From: an uncultured Hyphomicrobiales bacterium
GTDB lineage: Bacteria > Pseudomonadota > Alphaproteobacteria > Rhizobiales > Xanthobacteraceae
Direction of reading: 5' to 3'
NCBI GenBank assembly: GCA_903929045.1
Contig: CAIYTE010000132.1
Span: 22,378 to 86,377, forward strand
Length of the DNA: 64,000 nucleotides
Positions 6,078-15,138 of the stretch are shown here, piece after piece. The number at the start of each line of letters is the position of its first letter. The first letter of the stretch is position 1. The notes beneath the pieces were generated by a model that worked only from the letters and a program-made list of their open reading frames with translations, did not search any database and was not told the DNA's origin. Made by a program: the position numbers and the translations under genes.

Positions 6078-6812
6078 ATGATGAACACGAACGATCCGGC
6101 AGTGTCCGTTGTGGTGCCGGTGCGCAACGAGGCCGGCAATATCGCCTTGTTGGTCGCCGAGATCGCCAAGGCGCTGCAGGGGCTTTGGCCTTTCGAGATC
6201 GTCTACGTCAATGACGGTTCGACCGACGGCACCGACGCGGAGTTGAAGCGGCTGATGGCGCTGCACCCGTTTCTGCGCCGCGTGCGGCATGCGCAGTCCT
6301 GCGGCCAGTCGAGCGCAGTGCGGACCGGCGTGCGAGCTGCGCGGGGGGGCATGGTTGCGACGATCGACGGCGATGGCCAGAACGATCCGGCGTTCATTCC
6401 GGCGATGCTGAAAGCGCTCGAGGCCGGCGCGCCGCATGTCGGCTTGATTGCCGGGCAGCGTGTCGGACGCAAGTCCGGTGGCTTCAAGAAAATCCAGTCG
6501 CGGATTGCCAATGGCGTGCGCGGTTTTGTGCTGCGCGATGGCACGCGGGACACGGGTTGCGGCTTGAAGGCGTTTCGCCGCGACGTCTTCCTGAACCTGC
6601 CGTATTTCGACGGCCTGCATCGTTTCTAGCCGGCGCTGGTGCGCCGCGATGGCTATGCCATCGGCTACATCGACGTCGTCGACCGGCCCCGCGCCAGCGG
6701 CGTGTCGAATTACGGATTATGGGACCGGCTGTGGGTCGGCATTCTCGATCTGACCGGTGTGTGGTGGCTGATCCGCCGCAAGAAGCGCGTACCTGAAGTT
6801 TCGGAGGACTGA
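6078..6812 (+). pseudogene. GT2 polyprenyl-phosphate sugar synthase (DPM1-like) interrupted by one amber codon
   Basis: The frame encodes a dolichyl-phosphate-mannose-synthase-like GT2 enzyme: nucleotide-binding start VSVVVPVRNEAGNIALLVAE, the donor-binding YVNDGSTDGT, the metal site TIDGDGQNDP and DTGCGLKAFRRDVF. After FDGLHRF the codon at 6627-6629 is TAG, yet the same frame continues for 60 more residues of matching sequence (PALVRRDGYAIGYIDVV, RASGVSNYGLWDRL) to a natural stop at 6810. One base change (TTG to TAG) would explain it; the family normally has a Leu there. If real, the truncated protein lacks the C-terminal region needed for membrane contact. The enzyme would load a sugar onto undecaprenyl phosphate for an ArnT-like transferase. 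It lies four bases before the LAB_N gene. Confidence 0.85.
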
Positions 6813-6815
6813 ATT

Positions 6816-7145
6816 ATGCTCGTCGATATCACCCAGGCCGTCGGCGGCTATCTTCATGATGTGTTCGCCGGCAATCTCGATTGGGGCATCCTGATCGGCT
6901 ATGTCGCGCAGCTTCTGTTCGCGATGCGCTTCGTCGTGCAGTGGATCGCATCCGAACGCGCCGGCAAGAGCGTGGTCCCGACCGCGTTCTGGGTGTTCTC
7001 GATCGGCGGCGGCTTCATGCTGCTGGGCTACGCCCTCTATCGCAAAGACCCCGTCTTCATTATCGGGCAAGCCTTTGGCGTATTCGTCTATCTGCGCAAC
7101 CTGCAATTCGTTATCCGCAGCGGCGGGCAGGGCGCGCCGGCCTGA
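6816..7145 (+). CDS. Lipid A biosynthesis N-terminal (LAB_N) domain membrane protein
   Basis: A 109-residue protein matching the LAB_N domain (the membrane region fused to LpxB in some bacteria), here free-standing. Three hydrophobic segments are visible with the signatures IGYVAQLLFAMRFVVQWIAS, FWVFSIGGGFMLLGYALY and GQAFGVFVYLRNLQF. It starts four bases after the stop of the GT2 gene, so it is in one operon with it. In other Hyphomicrobiales, free-standing LAB_N proteins sit with GT2 and ArnT-like genes that decorate lipid A; it may flip or present the polyprenyl-linked sugar. That role is inferred from context. Confidence 0.85.
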   Translation: MLVDITQAVGGYLHDVFAGNLDWGILIGYVAQLLFAMRFVVQWIASERAGKSVVPTAFWVFSIGGGFMLLGYALYRKDPVFIIGQAFGVFVYLRNLQFVIRSGGQGAPA

Positions 7146-7403
7146 GCCGTCAGTCTCAGTCCAATCCACAGCGCCGCCGACGCGTGCCGCGGAACTCCGC
7201 GGTGCGCCATTTGGCCTATGACAGCCCACGCGCGCCGCCCTTGACCTTGCAACCGGATCGGTCTGAGATACCGGAAGTCGAGAGGGCTTGAGGGGCGGCC
7301 ATTTTGGCGATTTTGCGCGAACGGCGGCTGCTGTTGGCGTCATTATTGCTTGGTCACTCTTCGAGGGGCGCCGCATCCCGTTATGCTTTGAAGAGGCCGC
7401 CAG

Positions 7404-8426
7404 ATGAAAAATCTATTCAAATTAATCGCGCCGGCTGCTGTTTTTGCCGTGGCTTTTGCCGCGCAATCGGCATCCGCGCAGACGCTCAAGACCGTGAAGG
7501 ACCGTGGTTCGCTGAATTGTGGTTCCAACGGCACGCTGGCGGGCTTCGGCCTGCCTGACGCGCAAGGCCAGTGGACCGGCCTCGACGTCGATTACTGCAA
7601 GGCCATCGCCGCCGCGATTTTCGGCGATCCGAAGAAGGTCAAGTTCGTGCCGCTGTCGGCAAAGGACCGCTTCACGGCGCTGCAGTCCGGCGAAGTGGAC
7701 GTGCTGGCGCGCAATACGACCTGGAGCAGCTCGCGCGATACGTCGCTCGGCCTCAACTTTGTCGGCGTCAATTACTACGACGGCCAGGGCTTCATCGTGC
7801 GCAAGGCGCTCAAGGTGAACTCGGCGCTCGAATTGGCCGGCGCGTCGGTGTGCGTGCAGCAGGGCACCACGACCGAGCTCAATCTGTCGGACTACTTCCG
7901 CGCCAACAACATGCAGGTCAAGACTGTGACCTTCGCGACCGCCAACGAAGCGGTGAAGGCTTACGACGCCGGCCGCTGCGACGCGTATACGACCGACGCC
8001 TCGGGCCTTTATGCCGAACGTCTGAAGCTCGCCAACTCGGCGGATCATATCGTTCTGCCGGAGATCATCTCCAAGGAGCCACTGGGCCCTGCCGTGCGTC
8101 ACGGTGACGACCAGTGGTTCGACATCGCCAAGTGGACGTTTTTCGCGCTGATCAACGCGGAAGAACTCAACATCACCCAGAAGAACGTCGATGAAATGCT
8201 CAAGTCGACAAACCCGGACGTGAAGCGCTTTGTCGGCACCGAAGGTAACTACGGCGAACAGCTTGGCCTGCCGAAGGATTGGGCCGTGCAGATCGTCAAG
8301 GCCGTCGGCAATTACGGCGAAGTGTTCGACCGCAATGTCGGCGCCAACTCGCCGCTCAAGATCGAGCGCGGCCTGAACAAGCTCTGGAACAAGGGCGGCA
8401 TTCAATACGCGCCGCCGATTCGCTAA
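7404..8426 (+). CDS. aapJ: General L-amino acid ABC transporter, periplasmic binding protein AapJ
   Basis: A 340-residue periplasmic solute-binding protein (SBP_bac_3). Residues 1-25 are a Sec signal peptide ending SASA before QTLKTVKDRG. Matches to AapJ of rhizobia run throughout: LNCGSNGTLAGFGLPD, ARNTTWSSSRDTSLGLNFVG, CVQQGTTTELNLSDYF and the C-terminal end GLNKLWNKGGIQYAPP. It captures a wide range of L-amino acids for AapQMP. An intrinsic terminator immediately follows and should let the binding protein be made in excess over the membrane parts. AAGAGG lies about eight bases before the ATG. Confidence 0.95.
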   Translation: MKNLFKLIAPAAVFAVAFAAQSASAQTLKTVKDRGSLNCGSNGTLAGFGLPDAQGQWTGLDVDYCKAIAAAIFGDPKKVKFVPLSAKDRFTALQSGEVDVLARNTTWSSSRDTSLGLNFVGVNYYDGQGFIVRKALKVNSALELAGASVCVQQGTTTELNLSDYFRANNMQVKTVTFATANEAVKAYDAGRCDAYTTDASGLYAERLKLANSADHIVLPEIISKEPLGPAVRHGDDQWFDIAKWTFFALINAEELNITQKNVDEMLKSTNPDVKRFVGTEGNYGEQLGLPKDWAVQIVKAVGNYGEVFDRNVGANSPLKIERGLNKLWNKGGIQYAPPIR

Positions 8427-8435
8427 GGAAAACGG

Positions 8436-8463
8436 AACGCCGCGGCACACGCCGCGGCGTTTT
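8436..8463 (+). terminator. Attenuating terminator between aapJ and aapQ
   Basis: AACGCCGCGGC, ACAC loop, GCCGCGGCGTT, then TT. A perfect eleven-pair stem inside the operon, typical of partial termination after binding-protein genes. Confidence 0.8.
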
Positions 8464-8503
8464 CGCTTCGAGGGGAAGCGAACTGGGAGGGGATGAGGGG
8501 TAA

Positions 8504-9697
8504 ATGTCGACCGACCTTCCGGCGGGATCGTCTCCTGCACGGGTTCCGTTTTACAACGATCCCAAGATCCGCGCGGTCGCTTATCAGGTCGCGCTTGTCG
8601 CGATTGTCGGCTTTCTGATCTACGCCGCGGCCACCAACGCCATCGCCAACCTTCAGCGCGCGAAAATCGCCTCCGGCTTCGGCTTCTGGTTCAATACCGC
8701 CGGCTTCGACATCAGCCAGACTCTGATCGAGTACAGCGCGCAGGCTTCGACCTATGGCCGCGCCTTCTGGGTCGGCCTGCTCAACACGCTTCTCGTCGCG
8801 GCCCTTGGCATCGTCTTTGCGACCATTATCGGTTTCGTCATCGGCATTGCGCGGCTGTCGAAGAACTGGCTTGTCTCGAAGGCCGCCACCGGTTACGTCG
8901 AGACCATCCGTAACATCCCGCTGCTGCTGCAATTGCTGTTCTGGTACAACGCCGTACTCAAGGCGCTGCCGGAAATGCGCGACAGCATCAAGATTCCGGG
9001 CGGCATTGTTCTCAACAACCGCGGCCTGTTTCTGCCCAACCCGATCTACGGGCCGGGGTTCAAATGGGTGGTCGCGGCGCTCTTTGCCGCCATTTTGGCG
9101 TCGATCGTTTTTTACGTGATCTCGCGTCAGCGTCAGGAAAAGACCGGCAAGCAGGCGCCGGTATTCCTCGTCGCGTTTGGATTGATCGTCGGTCTGCCGT
9201 TGCTGCTGTTCGTGATCAGCGGTTTCCCGCTGTCATTCGGCTTTCCGCAAGCAGGACGCTTCAACATCAGCGGCGGCATGGAAGTGCTGCCGGAATTCGC
9301 GGCGCTGCTGTTCGGCCTGTCGCTTTATACGGCGGCCTTCATCGCCGAGGTAGTGCGTGCCGGCATTCTCGCCGTGTCGCGTGGCCAGACCGAGGCAGCC
9401 TATTCGCTGGGCCTGAAGCCGGGCCCGACGTTGCGGCTGGTCGTCGTGCCGCAGGCAATGCGCGTCATCATCCCGCCGCTGACCAGCCAGTATCTCAATC
9501 TCACCAAGAACTCGTCGTTGGCGGTCGCCATCGGCTATCCCGATCTGGTGCAGGTCTTCACCGGCACGGTGCTGAACCAGACCGGGCAGGCGGTCGAAGT
9601 CGTCGCCATCACCATGGCGGTCTATCTCACTATCAGCCTTACCACGTCGTTGCTGATGAACGTCTACAACAGCCGCATTGCGCTGGTGGAACGGTGA
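8504..9697 (+). CDS. aapQ: General L-amino acid ABC transporter permease AapQ
   Basis: A 397-residue permease of the His/Glu/Gln/Arg type. Eight or so membrane segments; the conserved C-terminal coupling loop reads EVVRAGILAVSRGQTEAAYSL followed by the LxPxxVVxPQAMR pattern. The N-terminal extension and the long central insert (MRDSIKIPGGIVLNNRG) are characteristic of AapQ. It is preceded by a purine-rich ribosome site (GAGGGGATGAGGGG). It forms the transmembrane dimer with AapM. Confidence 0.93.
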   Translation: MSTDLPAGSSPARVPFYNDPKIRAVAYQVALVAIVGFLIYAAATNAIANLQRAKIASGFGFWFNTAGFDISQTLIEYSAQASTYGRAFWVGLLNTLLVAALGIVFATIIGFVIGIARLSKNWLVSKAATGYVETIRNIPLLLQLLFWYNAVLKALPEMRDSIKIPGGIVLNNRGLFLPNPIYGPGFKWVVAALFAAILASIVFYVISRQRQEKTGKQAPVFLVAFGLIVGLPLLLFVISGFPLSFGFPQAGRFNISGGMEVLPEFAALLFGLSLYTAAFIAEVVRAGILAVSRGQTEAAYSLGLKPGPTLRLVVVPQAMRVIIPPLTSQYLNLTKNSSLAVAIGYPDLVQVFTGTVLNQTGQAVEVVAITMAVYLTISLTTSLLMNVYNSRIALVER

Positions 9698-9707
9698 GGG
9701 CGCAGTC

Positions 9708-10874
9708 ATGACGATGTCAGAAGGCGATCTCGCCGTAGCCGAACTCACCTTCGTCCGGGGCACGATGCTCGACTCCAAGCCGCCGCCGGCGTCGATGCGC
9801 GGCGTGGTCGGCTGGTTGCGCGAAAATCTGGTGTCGACACCCTTCAACATCGTGTTGACAGTTCTGATCGCGCTGCTGTTGCTCTGGATTATTCCGGACC
9901 TGCTCAAATTTCTGATTTTCGACGCGGTGTGGACCGGCGCCGACCGCGACGCCTGCCTTGAAGGTGTTCAGCACCGCGCCATCGGCGCCTGCTGGCCCTT
10001 TGTCTGGGAGCGCTGGCCTTACTTTGTGTACGGCTCGTACCCGGGTCCCGAGCGGTGGCGTGTCGATCTGTTCTTCGTGATGCTGGCGATCGGCGTTGTA
10101 TGGCTGCTGTGGCTGCGCGCGCCGCGCCGGGACCTCGGTGCCATCTACTTCTTCATCCTGCTGCCGATCAGCGCCTTCATTCTGCTGACCGGCTGGCGCG
10201 CCATCGGTCTTGAACCTGTCGATACCGTGCTGTGGGGCGGCATTCTTGTGACGATCGTCGTCTCCTGGGTCGGCATTGTCGTGTCGTTGCCGATCGGTAT
10301 CCTGCTGGCGCTCGGGCGACGGTCGCATATGCCCGCCGTGCGGCTGTTCTCGGTGACCTTCATCGAATTCGTGCGCGGCGTGCCGCTGGTCACCGTCCTT
10401 TTCATGGCAAGCGTGATGCTACCGCTGTTCGTGCCGGAGCAATATTCGCCGGACAAACTGCTGCGCGCGCTGGTCGGCATCGCGCTGTTCGCCTCCGCCT
10501 ATATGGCGGAAGTCGTGCGCGCCGGTCTGCAGGCGATCCCGAAGGGGCAGTTCGAAGGCGCGATGGCGGTCGGCCTGCCGTATTCGAAAATGATGCGGCT
10601 GATCATCCTGCCGCAGGCGCTCAAGATCACCATCCCGAACATCGTCAACACCTATATCGGCCTGTTCAAGGACACGACGCTCGTCTTCATCGTCGGCATC
10701 TTCGATTTTCTGCATACGATCGACGTCTCGCGCATCGATCCGAAATGGGCGACGCCGGTTACGAGCACGACCGGCTATGCGGTCGCGGCCATCTTCTACC
10801 TCATCTTCTGCTACGCGATGTCGCGCTATGCCCGCGCGACCGAAGCGCGGCTTGCCCTCAGCGACAGGCGATAA
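9708..10874 (+). CDS. aapM: General L-amino acid ABC transporter permease AapM
   Basis: A 388-residue permease paired with AapQ. The start at ATG 9708 (MTMSEGDLAV) is chosen over upstream starts that overlap aapQ. Features are the family's long N-terminal region with LRENLVSTPFNIVLT, a central segment of membrane helices, and the coupling loop MAEVVRAGLQAIPKGQFEGA. The end of the protein carries YARATEARLALSDRR. It lies 10 bases after aapQ and 15 before aapP, so aapQMP is a tight operon. Confidence 0.93.
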   Translation: MTMSEGDLAVAELTFVRGTMLDSKPPPASMRGVVGWLRENLVSTPFNIVLTVLIALLLLWIIPDLLKFLIFDAVWTGADRDACLEGVQHRAIGACWPFVWERWPYFVYGSYPGPERWRVDLFFVMLAIGVVWLLWLRAPRRDLGAIYFFILLPISAFILLTGWRAIGLEPVDTVLWGGILVTIVVSWVGIVVSLPIGILLALGRRSHMPAVRLFSVTFIEFVRGVPLVTVLFMASVMLPLFVPEQYSPDKLLRALVGIALFASAYMAEVVRAGLQAIPKGQFEGAMAVGLPYSKMMRLIILPQALKITIPNIVNTYIGLFKDTTLVFIVGIFDFLHTIDVSRIDPKWATPVTSTTGYAVAAIFYLIFCYAMSRYARATEARLALSDRR

Positions 10875-10889
10875 ACAGGAACACCGGTC

Positions 10890-11675
10890 ATGTCCGACAC
10901 CTCTGCCGCCAAACTCAATATCAAGCCGAGCAAGCTCAAGACCGACATGGCCGTGAAGCTCGTCGGCGTGAACAAGTGGTACGGCGAATTCCACGTCCTG
11001 CGGGATATCAATCTCACCGTCAAAGGCGGCGAGAAGGTCGTGATCTGCGGACCGTCAGGCTCGGGCAAGTCGACTATGATCCGCTGCGTCAACCGGCTGG
11101 AGGAACATCAGCAGGGCCAGATCATCGTTGACGGCATCGAACTGACCAACGACCTCAAGAAGGTCGACGAAGTGCGGCGCGAAGTCGGCATGGTGTTCCA
11201 GCACTTCAATCTGTTTCCGCATCTGACCGTGCTGGAAAACTGCACTTTGGCGCCGCTGTGGGTGCGCAAGATTCCGAAGAAGCAGGCGGAAGAAATCGCC
11301 ATGCACTATCTGTCGCGGGTCAAGATTCCACATCAGGCGCTGAAATATCCGGGTCAGCTGTCAGGCGGCCAGCAGCAGCGTGTCGCCATTGCGCGCGCCT
11401 TGTGCATGGCGCCGAAGATCATGCTGTTCGACGAGCCGACCTCGGCGCTCGATCCGGAAATGGTCAAGGAAGTGCTCGACACCATGGTCGGCCTTGCGGA
11501 AGAGGGCATGACGATGCTCTGCGTCACCCACGAAATGGGTTTCGCGCGTCAGGTCGCCGATCGCGTGATCTTCATGGATGCCGGGCAGGTGATCGAGATG
11601 AACACGCCCAACGAGTTCTTCTCGAACCCGCAGCACGAGCGCACCAAGCTGTTCCTTAGCCAGATCCTGCACTAG
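10890..11675 (+). CDS. aapP: General L-amino acid ABC transporter ATPase AapP
   Basis: A 261-residue ABC ATPase with every catalytic motif: Walker [10 protein letters not shown] (54-62), Q-loop [11 protein letters not shown], signature [15 protein letters not shown], Walker [15 protein letters not shown] and the switch His in CVTHEMGF. It drives amino-acid import with AapJQM. Its stop codon and the stop of the converging sseA share the palindrome CTAG, so the two genes overlap by four bases. Confidence 0.95.
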   Translation: MSDTSAAKLNIKPSKLKTDMAVKLVGVNKWYGEFHVLRDINLTVKGGEKVVICGPSGSGKSTMIRCVNRLEEHQQGQIIVDGIELTNDLKKVDEVRREVGMVFQHFNLFPHLTVLENCTLAPLWVRKIPKKQAEEIAMHYLSRVKIPHQALKYPGQLSGGQQQRVAIARALCMAPKIMLFDEPTSALDPEMVKEVLDTMVGLAEEGMTMLCVTHEMGFARQVADRVIFMDAGQVIEMNTPNEFFSNPQHERTKLFLSQILH

Positions 11676-12520
11676 TCCTTGACGACGGGCAGGTCCGGGC
11701 GCGCGCCCCATTCCGACCACGAGCCGTCATAGATCCGTGCCGGCTTCGCGCCGATCGCGTCGAGGCCGAGCGCCAGCACCACGGCCGTCACGCCCGAGCC
11801 GCAGCTCGTGATGATCGGCTTGCTGATATCGACGCCGGCTTTCTGGAATGCCGCGGCAATCTTGTCCGTGGAGGCGAGGCGGCCGTTCTCGACGATATCG
11901 GTGTACGGCACATTGAGTGCGTTCGGCATATGGCCAGAGCGCAAGCCCGGCCGCGGCTCGGCATCGCGGCCGGCAAAACGGCCCGCCGAGCGCGCATCGA
12001 CAACCTGCACGCTCTTGTCGTTGATTGCCATTTGCACGTCGGAAAGCATCGCCACCGCGCCGGTATCCATGACCGCGTCGAACTTCGCCGCCGGACGCTT
12101 GACCTCGCCGGGTTCGACCTTGCGGCCTTCGGATTTCCACGCCGGGAAACCGCCGTCGAGAATGAACACATTCTTGGCGCCGAAGATGCGGAAGGTCCAC
12201 CACACGCGCGGCGCCGAGTTCAGGCCGAGGCCGTCATAGACCACGATGGTGTCTTTATCGGAGATGCCGAGCGCGCCGGCGGCTTCGGCGAATTGCGTCG
12301 GTCCGGGCAGCATGTGCGGCAGATCGGTGGAATCGTCCGCAATCTTTTCGATGTCGAAGAACACCGCGCCTGGAATATGGCTCGCGACATATTCGGCCTG
12401 GGCGTCGCGCTTCTGTGCCGGCAAGTAAAACGACGCATCGACGACGACCACGCCGGGTTTGCCGAGCTGGCCTTCGAGCCATTCGGTGGTCTTAAGCCAT
12501 TTGCTCGACGGATTTGTCAT
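11672..12520 (-). CDS. sseA: 3-mercaptopyruvate/thiosulfate sulfurtransferase SseA
   Basis: A 282-residue double-rhodanese protein. The N-terminal inactive rhodanese domain contains [17 protein letters not shown]; the C-terminal active one has the persulfide loop TSCGSGVTA with catalytic Cys240. The CGSGVTA loop is the mercaptopyruvate sulfurtransferase form rather than the thiosulfate form. It moves sulfane sulfur from cysteine catabolism to cyanide or cellular acceptors. It lies 73 bases after cysK on the same strand, so both serve cysteine metabolism. Confidence 0.92.
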   Translation of the reverse strand: MTNPSSKWLKTTEWLEGQLGKPGVVVVDASFYLPAQKRDAQAEYVASHIPGAVFFDIEKIADDSTDLPHMLPGPTQFAEAAGALGISDKDTIVVYDGLGLNSAPRVWWTFRIFGAKNVFILDGGFPAWKSEGRKVEPGEVKRPAAKFDAVMDTGAVAMLSDVQMAINDKSVQVVDARSAGRFAGRDAEPRPGLRSGHMPNALNVPYTDIVENGRLASTDKIAAAFQKAGVDISKPIITSCGSGVTAVVLALGLDAIGAKPARIYDGSWSEWGARPDLPVVKD

Positions 12521-12593
12521 AGGATCTGGTTTCTCAATGCGGTTGCTGAAGTATCGGCGTTAATGCCGGGTCGCACGCAATCGTTCCGAACAA

Positions 12594-13628
12594 TCAGACG
12601 AAGGGACGTTTGATATTGCTCTTGCTCTCCAGCCATGCGGGAACAGGCAGGTTTTTGGAGCGTAGGAATTTCGGATTGAACAGTTTCGACTGGTAACGCG
12701 AGCCGCCATCGCACAGCACAGTGACGATGGTGTGGCCGGGGCCGAGATCCTTGGCAAGCTTGGCGGCGCCGGCAACATTTACGCCCGACGAGCCGCCGAG
12801 GCACAGGCCCTCGTGCGCCAGCAGGTCGAAGATGACCGGCACGGCTTCCTCGTCGGAAATGAGATAGGCCTTGTCGACTTTCATCTGCTCGACGATGGCG
12901 GTGACGCGGGCGAGCCCGATGCCTTCGGTGATCGAGCCGCCGGGCGTGACCTTGGCCTCGCCGTGGTCGAAATAATTGTACATCGCCGCGCCGTGCGGAT
13001 CGGCGACGCCGATCGCGATCTTGCTGTTCTTTTCCTTGAGATACATCGAGACGCCGGCGAGCGTGCCGCCGCTGCCGACCGAACAGATGAAGCCGTCGAC
13101 TTTGCCGCCGGTCTGCTCCCAGATCTCCGGGCCCGTCGACGTGTAATGCGCTTTGCTGTTGTCGAGGTTGTTCCACTGGTCGGCGAACAGCACGCCGTTT
13201 TTTTCGGTCTTGCGCAGTTCGTCGGCGAGCCGGCGGCCAACATGCTGGTAGTTGTTCTGGTTGGAGAAGGGCAGTGCGGGCGATTCCAACAGCTCCGCGC
13301 CACACAGGCGCAGCATGTCTTTCTTTTCCTGGCTCTGCGTCTCCGGGATAACGATGAGCGTGCGATAGCCGCGCGCATTGGCGACGACGGCCAGACCGAT
13401 GCCGGTATTGCCGGCCGTGCTTTCGACCACCAGGCCGCCGGGGCGCAACTCGCCGCGTTGTTCGGCGCCCAGAATGATCTGGCGGGCGGCGCGGTCCTTG
13501 ACGGAGCCGCCCGGATTCATGAACTCCGCCTTGCCCAGGATGGTGCAGCCGGTCGCCTCGGAGACGGCGCGCAGCTTGATGAGCGGGGTATGGCCGATCG
13601 CCTCAACGAGGCCGTCACGAATTGTCAT
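12594..13628 (-). CDS. cysK: Cysteine synthase (O-acetylserine sulfhydrylase)
   Basis: A 344-residue PLP enzyme of fold type II. PLP lysine is Lys44 in MNPGGSVKDRAA; STAGNTGIGLAV is the substrate loop; SVGSGGTLAGV binds the phosphate. It makes cysteine from O-acetylserine and sulfide. The start at ATG 13628 (MTIRDGLVEAIGHTPLI) is chosen because this is where similarity begins; the frame extends about 95 codons further upstream with no family sequence. It is somewhat longer than E. coli CysK and carries the C-terminal extension (FNPKFLRSKNLPVPAWL) seen in rhizobial members. Confidence 0.92.
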   Translation of the reverse strand: MTIRDGLVEAIGHTPLIKLRAVSEATGCTILGKAEFMNPGGSVKDRAARQIILGAEQRGELRPGGLVVESTAGNTGIGLAVVANARGYRTLIVIPETQSQEKKDMLRLCGAELLESPALPFSNQNNYQHVGRRLADELRKTEKNGVLFADQWNNLDNSKAHYTSTGPEIWEQTGGKVDGFICSVGSGGTLAGVSMYLKEKNSKIAIGVADPHGAAMYNYFDHGEAKVTPGGSITEGIGLARVTAIVEQMKVDKAYLISDEEAVPVIFDLLAHEGLCLGGSSGVNVAGAAKLAKDLGPGHTIVTVLCDGGSRYQSKLFNPKFLRSKNLPVPAWLESKSNIKRPFV

Positions 13629-13896
13629 GCCGTTTCCGGGGGATAGTGGGACGTTCGGAGAACCTAATGAAGGCCCGGCGGCGCCACAAGGCCGGGTGGA
13701 AATCACCTGAGACGTGGCAGATACGCCAAAAAAGCACTCGAAAAGACGACTTCGAGGGTAATTGGAAACTTCCTCGAAACCATACGGGCACGTTAACAGG
13801 CCGCATTCCCCGCTATTCACCACTTTTTGGGAGCGCCGCCTTAATTCTAGTCGCCGAACGAGACCCCCGTTTTCGGGCACCGGCGGCTGCGACCTC

Positions 13897-15126
13897 ATGA
13901 ATCTCGACGTCAATACGCTGTTTATGGTGACGATCTATGTCGAGGCGATCCTCGGCCTGTTGCTGCTGTTCGCCTGGGCCCAGAACACCCAAATTTACGC
14001 CGTGGCCTGGTGGGGCTTCGCGCACCTGATCCGCGCCGGCTCGATCGTGCTGTTCGGCATGTACGGCTCAGCGCCCGACCTGATCACCATCGATCTGGCC
14101 AACGCACTGCTGTTCACGGCTTTCGCCGTCACCTGGACCGGCGCGCGCGTGTTCGACGGCCGCCCGGTGGAGCCGGTCTATCTCGTCACCGGCGCGGTGA
14201 TCTGGCTGCTCGTGTGCCGCCTGCCGGTGCTGGCGGATGCGGTCGAAACCCGCGCCATGATCGCGTCCGCGATCATCACGGCTTACACTTGGCTCACGGC
14301 GTATGAATTCTGGCGCGGCCGCGCCGAGCAACTCGTGTCGCGCTGGCCGGCGATCTTCATGCTGTTTGCGCACGGCGCGCTGTTCCTGCTGCGTACGCCG
14401 TTGGTGACGTTACTCCCGTGGTCACCGACGAACATGTACGGCAGCGTCTGGCTCACCGTGCTGTCGTTCGAAGCGCTGCTGTTCACGATCTCCATCGCCT
14501 TCATCCTCTTGGCCATGGCCAAGGAGCGCACCGAACTGCGTCATCGCACCGCCGCGATGATCGATCCGCTCACCGGCATTTCCAATCGACGCGCCTTCCT
14601 GCATGACGCGGGGCTGATGGCGAAGCGTCATGCGTCGCATCCGAAGCCGACCGCCGTGATGCTGATCGATCTCGATCACTTCAAGACGATCAACGATCGC
14701 TTCGGCCATGCGTTGGGGGATCGGGTGCTGGAAATTTTCACCGATGCAGCGAAGCAATCAATCCGATCAACCGATCTGATCGGCCGTCTGGGCGGCGAGG
14801 AATTCGCCGCCATCCTGGCCGACACCACGCCCGAGAAGGCCTTCATCGCCGCCGAGCGGATCCGCGAGACCTTCGCCAAGATGGCGCAGGACGTCGGCGG
14901 CCGGCCGGTCTGCGCGACGGTCAGCATTGGCCTGGTCCAGTGCGAAGACGCCGTGCTCGACGTGCCCGAACTGCTGGCGCAGGCCGATCAGGCGCTCTAT
15001 TTCGCCAAGGAAAACGGACGTAACCGGGTCGAAATCGCCTCGCTCGACATGATCCTGCAGCGGCAGGACCGCGAGGACGCCTATGCGGCGGCGGTGCCGA
15101 ATGCCGCCGCCCAAAGCGCCGCCTGA
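13897..15126 (+). CDS. Membrane diguanylate cyclase (GGDEF)
   Basis: A 409-residue protein. Residues 1-205 contain about six membrane helices with no obvious ligand domain; the C-terminal half is a GGDEF domain with DPLTGISNRRAF, DLDHFKTINDRFGH and active-site GGEEF (299-303). The allosteric c-di-GMP site RxxD (RSTD, 290-293) lies five residues upstream of the active site, so product inhibition is expected. No EAL domain follows. The ATG at 13897 is preferred over an in-frame upstream start because the sequence before it is not membrane-like. It makes c-di-GMP in response to an unknown membrane signal. Confidence 0.88.
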   Translation: MNLDVNTLFMVTIYVEAILGLLLLFAWAQNTQIYAVAWWGFAHLIRAGSIVLFGMYGSAPDLITIDLANALLFTAFAVTWTGARVFDGRPVEPVYLVTGAVIWLLVCRLPVLADAVETRAMIASAIITAYTWLTAYEFWRGRAEQLVSRWPAIFMLFAHGALFLLRTPLVTLLPWSPTNMYGSVWLTVLSFEALLFTISIAFILLAMAKERTELRHRTAAMIDPLTGISNRRAFLHDAGLMAKRHASHPKPTAVMLIDLDHFKTINDRFGHALGDRVLEIFTDAAKQSIRSTDLIGRLGGEEFAAILADTTPEKAFIAAERIRETFAKMAQDVGGRPVCATVSIGLVQCEDAVLDVPELLAQADQALYFAKENGRNRVEIASLDMILQRQDREDAYAAAVPNAAAQSAA

Positions 15127-15138
15127 CGGCTGTCAGCT

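Noticed and set aside
5765-6169. A 134-codon minus-strand frame over the gap before the GT2 gene
   Set aside because: It runs through the GT2 N-terminus, has no ribosome site and no protein-like segments.
6627-6629. Programmed amber recoding (pyrrolysine or readthrough) in the GT2 gene
   Set aside because: No pyrrolysine machinery or context signal is visible; a point mutation or sequence error is simpler.
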